Of a stretch of DNA of 9,786 nucleotides, positions 4,791 through 9,786 are shown one piece after another. This stretch comes from Candidatus Nitrosopumilus sp. GTDB lineage: Archaea > Thermoproteota > Nitrososphaeria > Nitrososphaerales > Nitrosopumilaceae. The stretch covers positions 1-9,786 of the forward strand of contig JAOTSS010000065.1 of the NCBI GenBank assembly GCA_029864805.1, read 5' to 3'. Each line of letters begins with the position of its first letter. Position 1 is the first letter of the stretch. The notes under the pieces are model-generated. The model was not told the origin of the DNA, searched no databases, and saw only the letters and a program-made list of their open reading frames with translations. The translations under genes were made by a program, and so were the position numbers.

Positions 4791-5030
4791 ATGTCAAAAG
4801 CCTTTGTTTTGATAAACTGTGAATTAGGTTCTGAAAAGCAAGTAATATCTGATCTGAAAACAATTGATTGTGTAAAAAAAGTTAACGGGGTATTTGGTAC
4901 CTATGATATTTTAGCAGACTTGGAATGCGACAGACTTGAAGAATTAAGACAAACGATTATTTCAAAGATTAGAAGAATTGACAACATACGTTCAACGAAA
5001 ACTTTGATGGGGATAAATGGGCAATGTTAG
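4791..5030 (+). CDS. Stand-alone Lrp/AsnC sensor (RAM) domain protein, tandem paralogue
   Basis: A 79-aa paralogue of the gene 9 bp upstream and of the ATT-start gene at 1490. ATG 4791 follows GGAG (4781-4784) at normal Shine-Dalgarno spacing. Landmarks are VLINCELG (6-13), VNGVFGTYDILADLE (about 31-45) and IRRIDNIRSTKTLMGINGQ (about 60-78). It has no helix-turn-helix. Its C-terminal RSTxTLMGIxGQ matches the gene at 1490 better than its upstream neighbour, so the duplication that made 1490 and 4791 may be the more recent one, or these two are under similar constraint. It is followed 10 bp later by the DUF1059-type gene with its own Shine-Dalgarno sequence, making a three-gene operon. A cytoplasmic amino-acid sensor role is inferred from the family. 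Confidence 0.9.
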   Translation: MSKAFVLINCELGSEKQVISDLKTIDCVKKVNGVFGTYDILADLECDRLEELRQTIISKIRRIDNIRSTKTLMGINGQC

Positions 5031-5040
5031 GTGAGACATC

Positions 5041-5208
5041 ATGGTAAAACTAAGATGCAATGATTACGGGTTTGAGTGTGATTTTGAAGTAGAGGGTGAT
5101 GAGGATCAAGTTGTAGCGCAATTCATGCAACACAACAATGAAGAACATGGGATAGACTATAGAAAAGAAGCCGTAAAACAATTCATACTGAGAAAACACT
5201 CCACCTAG
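5041..5208 (+). CDS. DUF1059-type small protein, 55 aa
   Basis: ATG 5041 follows AGGTGA (5029-5034, overlapping the preceding stop) at 6-nt spacing. The 55-residue product starts VKLRCNDYGFECDFEVEGD (Cys6 and Cys13), then a helix with HNNEEHGI (31-38) and a final helix. This matches the layout of DUF1059 proteins, small stand-alone archaeal and bacterial proteins with 'L-x-C-x(4-6)-C-x-F' and an 'H-x-x-x-x-H' helix. The biochemical role is unknown; the Cys/His pattern suggests a metal site. Being third in an operon with two RAM-only sensors, it may act in the same response. It is outside the length range of routine gene calls but well supported by its ribosome-binding site, family pattern and spacing. 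Confidence 0.8.
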   Translation: MVKLRCNDYGFECDFEVEGDEDQVVAQFMQHNNEEHGIDYRKEAVKQFILRKHST

Positions 5209-5325
5209 TTATTTTAATATCGGCATTACCACAAATTCCAACACATGTGGCCGTAGATACAATCTATGACACTTTCAAGGAAAATGATTCATGCTCGAAT
5301 TTTGTCCACTGTTTTGTAATGTTGG

Positions 5326-5691
5326 TTAAAACATATTTCTGGTATTTGTTACTCTGCTGTTTTGATTATCTTTTCTTTTTTGTCTTTGCTGCAACCATTT
5401 TGCAATTCCAATTCCTCCCGTAACAATTGTAAGTCCTACCAAAACCCACAATGTCATTTTTCCAATGTCAAAGTTGCTTCCAATATCAACTCCCTTGTTT
5501 TCTTGCATGTAACTTCTGAAATTGTCATGCGGTACATTCTGAAACTGTCTGAGATTCTTCATGGTATGATGCGGATAGTTTCTTGTTTTCTTGTCTGGTC
5601 CCCTCTGGCTTCTGTACCTTGTAGTGGCAGTCTCTTCTTCTTGCGTTTCGGGAAATTTCCGGAAAGATAACCGGAAAGATAGTGACAACAT
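5326..5691 (-). CDS. Single-pass membrane protein, divergent paralogue 1
   Basis: Taken from ATG 5691, it encodes 121 residues. The frame stays open to an ATG at 5760, but the extra part is antisense to the repeat region and its neighbour. The N-terminus SLSFRLSFRKFPETQEEE is encoded by two copies of the 11-bp repeat. A basic stretch follows, then a block shared with the gene at 5719: TRNYPHHTMKNLRQFQNVPH (36-55) and YMQENKGVDIG (61-71). One transmembrane helix spans about 79-99 (MTLWVLVGLTIVTGGIGIAKW), followed by a very basic tail QQRQKRKD. The family is unrecognised. The shared block precedes the helix in both paralogues, so it probably forms a juxtamembrane binding module. The two genes diverge, which suggests an inverted duplication. 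Hydrophobic length and basic flanks leave the orientation uncertain. Confidence 0.75.
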   Translation of the reverse strand: MLSLSFRLSFRKFPETQEEETATTRYRSQRGPDKKTRNYPHHTMKNLRQFQNVPHDNFRSYMQENKGVDIGSNFDIGKMTLWVLVGLTIVTGGIGIAKWLQQRQKRKDNQNSRVTNTRNMF

Positions 5692-5719
5692 GATTGAACA
5701 GGAGGTGATAATGAAATAA
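5690..5719 (+). other. Nine-codon leader ORF overlapping the start of the repeat gene
   Basis: ATG 5690 opens MIEQEVIMK with stop TAA at 5717-5719, overlapping the next gene's ATG as TAATG. A perfect ten-base Shine-Dalgarno match lies within it and is best spaced for the internal ATG at 5711, which is followed after one codon by the same stop. Start-stop followed by reinitiation at 5719 is plausible. Confidence 0.35.
5700..5709 (+). promoter_or_regulatory. Perfect Shine-Dalgarno sequence AGGAGGTGAT
   Basis: All ten bases match the complement of the archaeal 16S 3' end. This is the strongest ribosome-binding site in the window. It lies 9 nt before ATG 5719 and 1 nt before ATG 5711 (a two-codon ORF). 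Confidence 0.7.
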
Positions 5720-6174
5720 TGACCGGAAAGATAGAAAACAACACCGGAATGATAAATCAAGATACCGGAATGATAGACGATACTGCCGGATTGATAATAG
5801 ACCGTACCGGATTGATAAACGATACCAAAGGCACAGAATACACTGCAAGCGGAAGAAGAAAGAGGAGCAGAGAAAGAGGCAAGGACAGCAAACCTAGAAA
5901 CTTTCCATTACATACAATGAAGAACCTACCACAATTCAGAGACAAGCCTCATGAGGAAGTTAGACAGTACATAATGGAAACAAAAGGAGTTGACATTGGA
6001 AAGAATGTGAGCTCATTATGGATTGCAGTAATTGCTGTCATGTTGCTTGTGGCAATTACAAGTCCGTTGTGGATTGAAAAAGTGGTAAGTTGGTACAATA
6101 AAAAAAAGAAGAAAGGTGATTCTATGATTAACTTATCAGTATACCCCTTCATTCACAGATGTAATGTGCAATAG
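5719..6174 (+). CDS. Single-pass membrane protein with N-terminal heptapeptide repeats, divergent paralogue 2
   Basis: A 151-aa protein from ATG 5719. Residues 2-36 are five seven-residue units with consensus T-G-M-I-x-D-T, encoded by the 21-bp DNA repeats. A strongly basic linker (GRRKRSRERGKDSK, 45-58) follows, then the block shared with the minus-strand paralogue: PRNFPLHTMKNLPQF (59-73) and YIMETKGVDIG (84-94). A transmembrane helix spans about 99-119 (SLWIAVIAVMLLVAITSPLW), then WYNKKKKKGD and a short tail. A perfect Shine-Dalgarno sequence and an overlapping leader mini-ORF precede the start. The paralogous block makes the region after about residue 45 secure; whether the repeat segment is a true protein domain, or regulatory DNA that happens to be open, is unsettled. 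Function unknown. Confidence 0.78.
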   Translation: MTGKIENNTGMINQDTGMIDDTAGLIIDRTGLINDTKGTEYTASGRRKRSRERGKDSKPRNFPLHTMKNLPQFRDKPHEEVRQYIMETKGVDIGKNVSSLWIAVIAVMLLVAITSPLWIEKVVSWYNKKKKKGDSMINLSVYPFIHRCNVQ

Positions 6175-6179
6175 TAGAC

Positions 6180-6206
6180 GTACTCTTCCAATTCACAAAG
6201 GAGTAC
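6180..6206. repeat. 6-bp inverted repeat GTACTC...GAGTAC
   Basis: GTACTC (6180-6185) and GAGTAC (6201-6206) flank a 15-nt loop just past the stop of the repeat-bearing gene. It may be a weak 3' hairpin; there is no oligo-T tract after it. The rest of 6207-6340 is AT-rich with no supported gene. Confidence 0.25.
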
Positions 6207-6340
6207 ACCATTGAGCCTTGCTTGGAAAATCTAGAATCCGAGAACGATGTTGGTGTTTAATCTAGATACTAAGAGTAAAAAATCAAAATAATTCTATCTG
6301 CAAACTGATTCCAGAATTATTTTGAGAACATACCGTTATC

Positions 6341-6730
6341 TTAGATTATTTTTCTAATCGATGTTATGATCTCATTTGCCATATTCTCTTCTTTTCTGTC
6401 TATTGTGATATAGTATGTGACATTACTCTTTTGGAAAATCAGTACAGATACTTTCTGGTGTTGAAGTAAAACATAATCCAGTTTACCAAGTACGCCTGTA
6501 GGTTCTTTTCTTAATGTCATCAGAGTAGATATTATGAAAAGTTCATTTTTCATTATCTCTGATTTCATTAACGGTTTTATTTTGGGGTTGATAATTCCTG
6601 CAAGTGTTTTTCCGTAAGCATTTACAACACCTGCATATCTGACGTTATCGGATATTTCGATAATACTCTGACATTTTTTTCTGTATATTATTATGGATCC
6701 TTTTAATTTTTCAGAGGGAGTCTTTATCAT
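6341..6730 (-). CDS. Thaumarchaeal conserved-type hypothetical protein (DUF6659-like)
   Basis: A 129-aa soluble protein from ATG 6730. After a helical N-terminus (SIIIYRKKCQSIIEI, 12-26) it has VRYAGVVNAYGKTLAGIIN (30-48), a helix with MKNELFIISTLMTLRKE (60-76), then beta strands LDYVLLQHQKVSVLIFQ (84-100) and VTYYITIDR (104-112). The order 'VR-x-AGV-N-x-x-G-x-L-x-AG', then 'RKE', then a run of strands is one I recall from a family of small thaumarchaeal proteins (DUF6659-type) with a Roadblock/profilin-like look, often found in many copies per genome and thought to sense or signal; this is memory and pattern, not a search. Upstream DNA on this strand has TTTTAATC near 6776-6769 as a possible TATA element. 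Role unknown. Confidence 0.75.
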   Translation of the reverse strand: MIKTPSEKLKGSIIIYRKKCQSIIEISDNVRYAGVVNAYGKTLAGIINPKIKPLMKSEIMKNELFIISTLMTLRKEPTGVLGKLDYVLLQHQKVSVLIFQKSNVTYYITIDRKEENMANEIITSIRKII

Positions 6731-6854
6731 ACTAAAAATCGGCTTGGAACTTGTTAATGATTCTTACTAGATTAAAAGAAATAATATTCTATACTGGTCT
6801 GTTCACAAGTGAAAGCATACTAATCCTTTAGAATATTTTTCAAAAAACCAATTA

Positions 6855-7163
6855 TTATTTTACAAGGGGGATTTCAAAAATATCATCCCATGTGACTCCT
6901 TTCCAAAGACCCAGTACACCTTCAGGTTTTTCAACTTTATCTACTTTGATAATTTTCTGAATCTTTATGCTTGACGGATTGTTTGGCGCCCATAGCATTG
7001 CCATGTATTCTCCTATGTCACCCACTTCATTGCTTTTTGCAATTATGATCTTTTCATCAAGAAACCCGTTTTTGACAAGCAAGTTTTTTGCTGTATCCTC
7101 CAAATCTTTTTTTCCATGAACAAAAAGATAGACTGATTTTTCCTTGTCAATGATGTCTGCCAA
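6855..7163 (-). CDS. Hypothetical protein, 102 aa, TTG start
   Basis: Starts at TTG 7163 (MADIIDKEKSVYLFVHGKKD); an in-frame TAA two codons upstream leaves no earlier start. A TATA-like stretch near 7193-7186 lies about 26 nt upstream. The protein alternates strand and helix: VYLFVHGKK (11-19), LEDTAKNLLVKNGFLDEKII (21-40), then YMAMLWAPNNPSSIKIQKII (53-72) and KPEGVLGLWKGVTWDDIFEI (79-98). The last part is Trp-rich. I do not recognise the family. It is on the same strand as the gene at 6341, 124 bp apart, with separate promoter-like sequence between them, so probably two transcripts. It diverges from the ferredoxin gene across 130 bp. Confidence 0.75.
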   Translation of the reverse strand: MADIIDKEKSVYLFVHGKKDLEDTAKNLLVKNGFLDEKIIIAKSNEVGDIGEYMAMLWAPNNPSSIKIQKIIKVDKVEKPEGVLGLWKGVTWDDIFEIPLVK

Positions 7164-7259
7164 TGATTATAGTCATCACGCATCATTAATCAATTTTTTT
7201 GATCTATTTCTTATCAATGAACGGCAACCAACAGAAACAAAAAAAATCTTCTGATAAGA

Positions 7260-7266
7260 TTATTAA
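7260..7266 (+). promoter_or_regulatory. TATA box of the ferredoxin gene
   Basis: TTATTAA is centred about 31 nt upstream of ATG 7294, predicting a very short leader. An inverted repeat CTTATCA (7210-7216) / TGATAAG (7252-7258) lies just upstream and ends next to the TATA box; it could be a regulator site, though the arms are far apart. Confidence 0.45.
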
Positions 7267-7785
<519 letters not shown>

Positions 7786-7834
7786 ACTACAAACTCATCT
7801 GCAAAAAAATAGAATTAAAAAATTTGTCACAGGG

Positions 7835-7853
7835 TTTTTAATTTTCATCTTTT
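7835..7853 (+). terminator. T-rich terminator of the ferredoxin gene
   Basis: A stretch of T runs (five, four and four T) beginning about 50 bp after the ferredoxin stop, as in archaeal oligo-T termination. No hairpin is seen. Confidence 0.4.
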
Positions 7854-7935
7854 ATTGAATAATCTTTGTATTAGCTGTCAATCCATACTGAAATAATAAT
7901 GATGGAAGTCTCTAATTGATCAATTTAATAAATAT

Positions 7936-7983
7936 ATGCCTAAGGGATTTTTTAATCAAAAAATGAACATCATAGGTTTATGA
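7936..7983 (+). other. 15-codon leader ORF overlapping the next ATG
   Basis: ATG 7936 opens MPKGFFNQKMNIIGL, with an internal ATG at 7963 in frame. The stop TGA overlaps the ATG of the 44-aa ORF as ATGA (7980-7983). Such an overlap would couple translation. Chance is possible in this AT-rich stretch. Confidence 0.25.
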
Positions 7984-8114
7984 CAACATATACAATTGAC
8001 CAATGCAATTATGTGAAAATATCAAATAGGTTGTACGATTATTATGTCAGAATTGTAATGATGGAAGGTTTTCCTAAATGGATGAAAGAAATAAACATGA
8101 CACTGGTTTTGTGA
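7980..8114 (+). CDS. Possible 44-aa micro-protein
   Basis: ATG 7980 opens 44 codons to TGA 8112-8114 (MTTYTIDQCNYVKISNRLYD, then YYVRIVMMEGFPKWMKEINM). A TATA-like TTTTTTAAT at 7948-7956 is about 27 nt upstream, which would give a leaderless transcript. Composition is ordinary for a soluble peptide (Tyr, Asn, Arg, Met) rather than low-complexity. No family is recognised. A second frame (8078-8170) overlaps its end, and the two could be halves of one shifted gene. Confidence 0.35.
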   Translation: MTTYTIDQCNYVKISNRLYDYYVRIVMMEGFPKWMKEINMTLVL

Positions 8115-8170
8115 GACGTAAAAATTATGTAGATGCTGAAAATCATATAATTCACAATACATATGAATAG
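8078..8170 (+). CDS. Possible 30-aa micro-protein
   Basis: ATG 8078 opens 30 codons to TAG 8168-8170 (MDERNKHDTGFVRRKNYVDA, then a His/Asn-rich end ENHIIHNTYE). The composition is hydrophilic and protein-like. It overlaps the 44-aa ORF by 37 bp in another frame and has no clear ribosome-binding site. It may be the continuation of that ORF after a frameshift. Confidence 0.3.
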   Translation: MDERNKHDTGFVRRKNYVDAENHIIHNTYE

Positions 8171-8235
8171 TCAAAAATAATTTAATTTTATTTGCAGGAC
8201 TATAATCAAGTCAAACCTAATCAACAGTCATCTCT

Positions 8236-9786
8236 TCAAGCAGCACATTCACCTTTTCCTGTAACTGTATGATAACTAGTATCGCTGCCATAGTCAGAGT
8301 AAAAATCAGCGTCTTCTTTAATTGTTGGAGGGATCACTAATGGTGATAAAATGGTCTTAAATTCACTCACAGATTTTATTTCGGAATTTTCATTTTCCTC
8401 AACTATTCGGTTAATCCAGGAAGACAGAGTATCTCCAGATTTTTTGTTTTTTTTGAACAGTTCAATTATTTTCAGTATAACTGGAATTACTCTTTTTGCA
8501 GGAACCCGCATGCAATTTACTCCCAACATGGTTTGCTCGTCTGAGCGTCCGCCAAGAGACATCTGGTAGTTAGGATACATGTCTTTGCCAACTCTTCCTC
8601 CCCCTCCATAGAATCCAATTGTGGCAATTTCATGCTGACCGCAAGAGTTGGGACAGCCACTTATCTTGATTGTAGAGTCACTCAGATCCTCATCATCATC
8701 CAGTTTCAACTCAAGAAACTTTCTCTGAACCTCTTTTGCCAATCGGTGAGAGTTTGTCAGTGCCAAGTTACACGAAGTGGTTCCTGAACAGCCCACAGGT
8801 GATGCCATGGTAAGCGATCCGGACTTTGCCAAACCAGTATCAATCAATCTGGCATACAGTCTTGGCAAATCTGTCTCATTTATCCATCGTAGTACTATTC
8901 CTTGGGAAAAGCTATTTCTTGCAAAACCTTCAGCGGAAAATTCTTGACAAATACCTGCCAGGGACAAAAGTTGGTTGGAAGTTATGTCTCCTGCCTCCAA
9001 GTTTATGAAGACACAGTAATATCCATCCTGTTTTTGTTTTATTGTGCTGGTTTTGCACCACCTAGAATAGCCGTCTTGGTTTGAAGCACCACTTTCTTCT
9101 GAAATACTGATTGACTTTTTGATTTCAGTTGTAGAGTCATCAATATCCAGTTTAACAATGACTGATTGGGTTGCACGCATTACGGCTCTTTCTTTTAGTA
9201 TTGTATTTTGAAAGTTTTCCCAACCCATTTCATCAACTAGGTATCTCATTCTGTTTCTTGCCAAGTTTTTCCTGTTTCCAAGTCTGTCAAATATACGAAT
9301 AACTGCAATTGATGTATACAACAGGTCTTCTTCAGGAGTGAATTCCTCCAACTGATGGCCCACAAAGGATTTGTTTCCCAACCCTCCTCCAAGGAATATT
9401 TTGAATCCGTGTTGGACATCTCCATTAACTTTTTTTATTTCCGGAATTAATCCTACATCGACCATTCGTGCCATGCCATGTTTTTCACAGCACGTAAAAT
9501 TGAATTTAAATTTCCTTGGAAGATTCTGACTCAATGGATTTCTTAAAAAGAATTTTGTGATTGCAAAAGCATAAGGCGTTGCATCAAATGCCTCATCACT
9601 GCAAACCCCTGCAAGTGGACTGCACATTACGTTTCTAACAGAATTACCGCAGGCTTCCCTAGAGGTCATTCCTACCTCTGCCAATCCTCGCATTACCTCT
9701 GAAACGTCATCTAACACCACCCAGTGCAGCTGGATGCTCTGCCTTGTTGACACATGTGCACTTCCTATTGAGAATGCCTCACTGAG
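8236..9786 (-). CDS. Siroheme nitrite/sulfite reductase (ferredoxin type), 5' end outside window
   Basis: 517 codons including the stop are present and the frame is open at the right edge. Internal GTG and ATG codons are not the true start, because the conserved 'TRQ-x-IQLHW' segment is reached within the first 25 residues and the family has roughly 60 more residues before it. The enzyme reduces nitrite to ammonium or sulfite to sulfide by six electrons at a siroheme coupled to [4Fe-4S]. Landmarks counted from the edge: STRQSIQLHW (13-22), the first substrate-pocket segment ACGNSVRNV (45-53), and cluster ligands C333-x5-C339 (GCSGTTSC) and C378-x3-C382 (GCPNSCGQHEIATIGFYG), which bridge to the siroheme. 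It has the usual two-fold repeat of ferredoxin-like half domains and ends TGKGECAA. Nitrite versus sulfite cannot be decided by eye. The neighbouring ferredoxin is a plausible donor. Confidence 0.93.
   Translation of the reverse strand, partial: LSEAFSIGSAHVSTRQSIQLHWVVLDDVSEVMRGLAEVGMTSREACGNSVRNVMCSPLAGVCSDEAFDATPYAFAITKFFLRNPLSQNLPRKFKFNFTCCEKHGMARMVDVGLIPEIKKVNGDVQHGFKIFLGGGLGNKSFVGHQLEEFTPEEDLLYTSIAVIRIFDRLGNRKNLARNRMRYLVDEMGWENFQNTILKERAVMRATQSVIVKLDIDDSTTEIKKSISISEESGASNQDGYSRWCKTSTIKQKQDGYYCVFINLEAGDITSNQLLSLAGICQEFSAEGFARNSFSQGIVLRWINETDLPRLYARLIDTGLAKSGSLTMASPVGCSGTTSCNLALTNSHRLAKEVQRKFLELKLDDDEDLSDSTIKISGCPNSCGQHEIATIGFYGGGGRVGKDMYPNYQMSLGGRSDEQTMLGVNCMRVPAKRVIPVILKIIELFKKNKKSGDTLSSWINRIVEENENSEIKSVSEFKTILSPLVIPPTIKEDADFYSDYGSDTSYHTVTGKGECAA

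Larger units (their letters stand above)
5659..5817. repeat. Seven CCGGAAAGATA-type repeats, five at 21-bp spacing
   Basis: Cores start at 5659, 5671, 5723, 5744, 5765, 5786 and 5807. Copies 1-3 are CCGGAAAGATA, copies 4-5 CCGGAATGATA, and copies 6-7 CCGGATTGATA. Copies 3-7 are exactly 21 bp apart; copies 1-2 are 12 bp apart. Copies 1-2 lie in the minus-strand gene's 5' coding part and copies 3-7 in the plus-strand gene, where each unit reads T/A-G-(K/M/L)-I-x-x-x. The core is constant even at third codon positions, while the other 9 bp of each unit vary. Copy 1 sits in the palindrome TTTCCGGAAA (5656-5665). Confidence 0.85.
7786..8235. other. 450-bp intergenic region with overlapping micro-ORFs
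   Basis: Lies between the convergent ferredoxin and siroheme reductase genes. The first 70 bp hold the ferredoxin terminator. From 7936 to 8170 three short plus-strand frames overlap one another (listed separately); nothing convincing is read on the minus strand. 8171-8235 is AT-rich trailer for the reductase gene (minus-strand ATTATTTTTGAC near 8183-8172 may terminate it). Confidence 0.5.

Noticed and set aside
5362..5670. 102-codon plus-strand frame
   Set aside because: Antisense to the minus-strand membrane protein that has a paralogue; no start signal or recognisable motif.
5692..5760. N-terminal extension of the minus-strand membrane protein to ATG 5760
   Set aside because: The extra 23 codons lie across the neighbour's ribosome-binding site and repeats and have no counterpart upstream of the shared block; ATG 5691 is preferred, though not proven.
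5659..5817. CRISPR array
   Set aside because: Units are 21 bp with 11-12-bp cores and 9-bp variable parts; CRISPR repeats and spacers are each longer, and no cas gene is present.
5525..5848. 107-codon minus-strand frame rich in L-S-F/I-R repeats
   Set aside because: It is the antisense of the 21-bp repeat array and of the minus-strand paralogue in a shifted frame; the repeats keep several frames open because 21 is a multiple of three.
6172..6261. Open frame reading CAIVDVLFQFTKEYTIEPC after the repeat gene
   Set aside because: It looks protein-like but has no start codon and directly follows a stop; may be a decayed fragment, evidence insufficient.
6757..6831. 24-codon plus-strand ORF MILTRLKEIIFYTGLFTSES...
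   Set aside because: No ribosome-binding site or motif, and it lies in the promoter region of the minus-strand gene at 6730.

Overview
The window looks like chromosomal DNA of an ammonia-oxidising archaeon of the Nitrososphaerota (Thaumarchaeota), most likely an AT-rich Nitrosopumilales lineage. The signs are low GC, archaeal TATA boxes about 25-30 nt upstream of start codons (many transcripts look leaderless), a zinc-ferredoxin-type ferredoxin, Lrp/AsnC regulators with stand-alone Lrp sensor domains, and many very small Cys-rich proteins. No rRNA, tRNA, insertion sequence or CRISPR array was seen.

Layout. Positions 1-1065 (minus strand) hold the 5' end of an unidentified gene, a UbiA-like membrane protein with a degenerate Asp motif, and a two-gene mini-operon of a 36-aa single-pass membrane peptide and a 37-aa Cys-rich peptide. 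Positions 1100-2340 look empty at ordinary gene-length cut-offs but hold several micro-genes: a TTG-start zinc ribbon, a stand-alone Lrp-sensor (RAM) domain gene whose only plausible start is ATT, a 41-aa zinc ribbon, and a Cys-rich gene apparently broken by a frameshift. Positions 2339-4360 hold a membrane-anchored PepSY-like protein, a full Lrp/AsnC regulator with a palindromic operator, a divergent 239-aa protein of unknown function and a 48-aa Cys-rich protein. Positions 4516-5208 form an operon of two tandem RAM-only proteins and a DUF1059-type protein.

Positions 5326-6174 carry a divergent pair of paralogous single-pass membrane proteins. The DNA between and inside their 5' ends holds seven copies of an 11-bp element, five of them at exact 21-bp spacing. 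Positions 6341-7163 hold two conserved-looking hypotheticals, 7294-7785 a two-cluster ferredoxin that appears to have lost one zinc ligand, 7786-8235 a region of overlapping micro-ORFs, and 8236-9786 a siroheme nitrite/sulfite reductase running off the right edge.

How they may work together (inference). The Lrp protein and three RAM-only paralogues could form one amino-acid-sensing network through mixed RAM oligomers. The ferredoxin is a plausible electron donor for the siroheme reductase. The most unusual features are the repeat-linked divergent membrane-protein pair, the concentration of micro zinc-ribbon genes, the ATT-start RAM gene, and two start-overlapping leader mini-ORFs that each contain an in-frame Shine-Dalgarno sequence. 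All family names come from reading the translations; no database search was possible.
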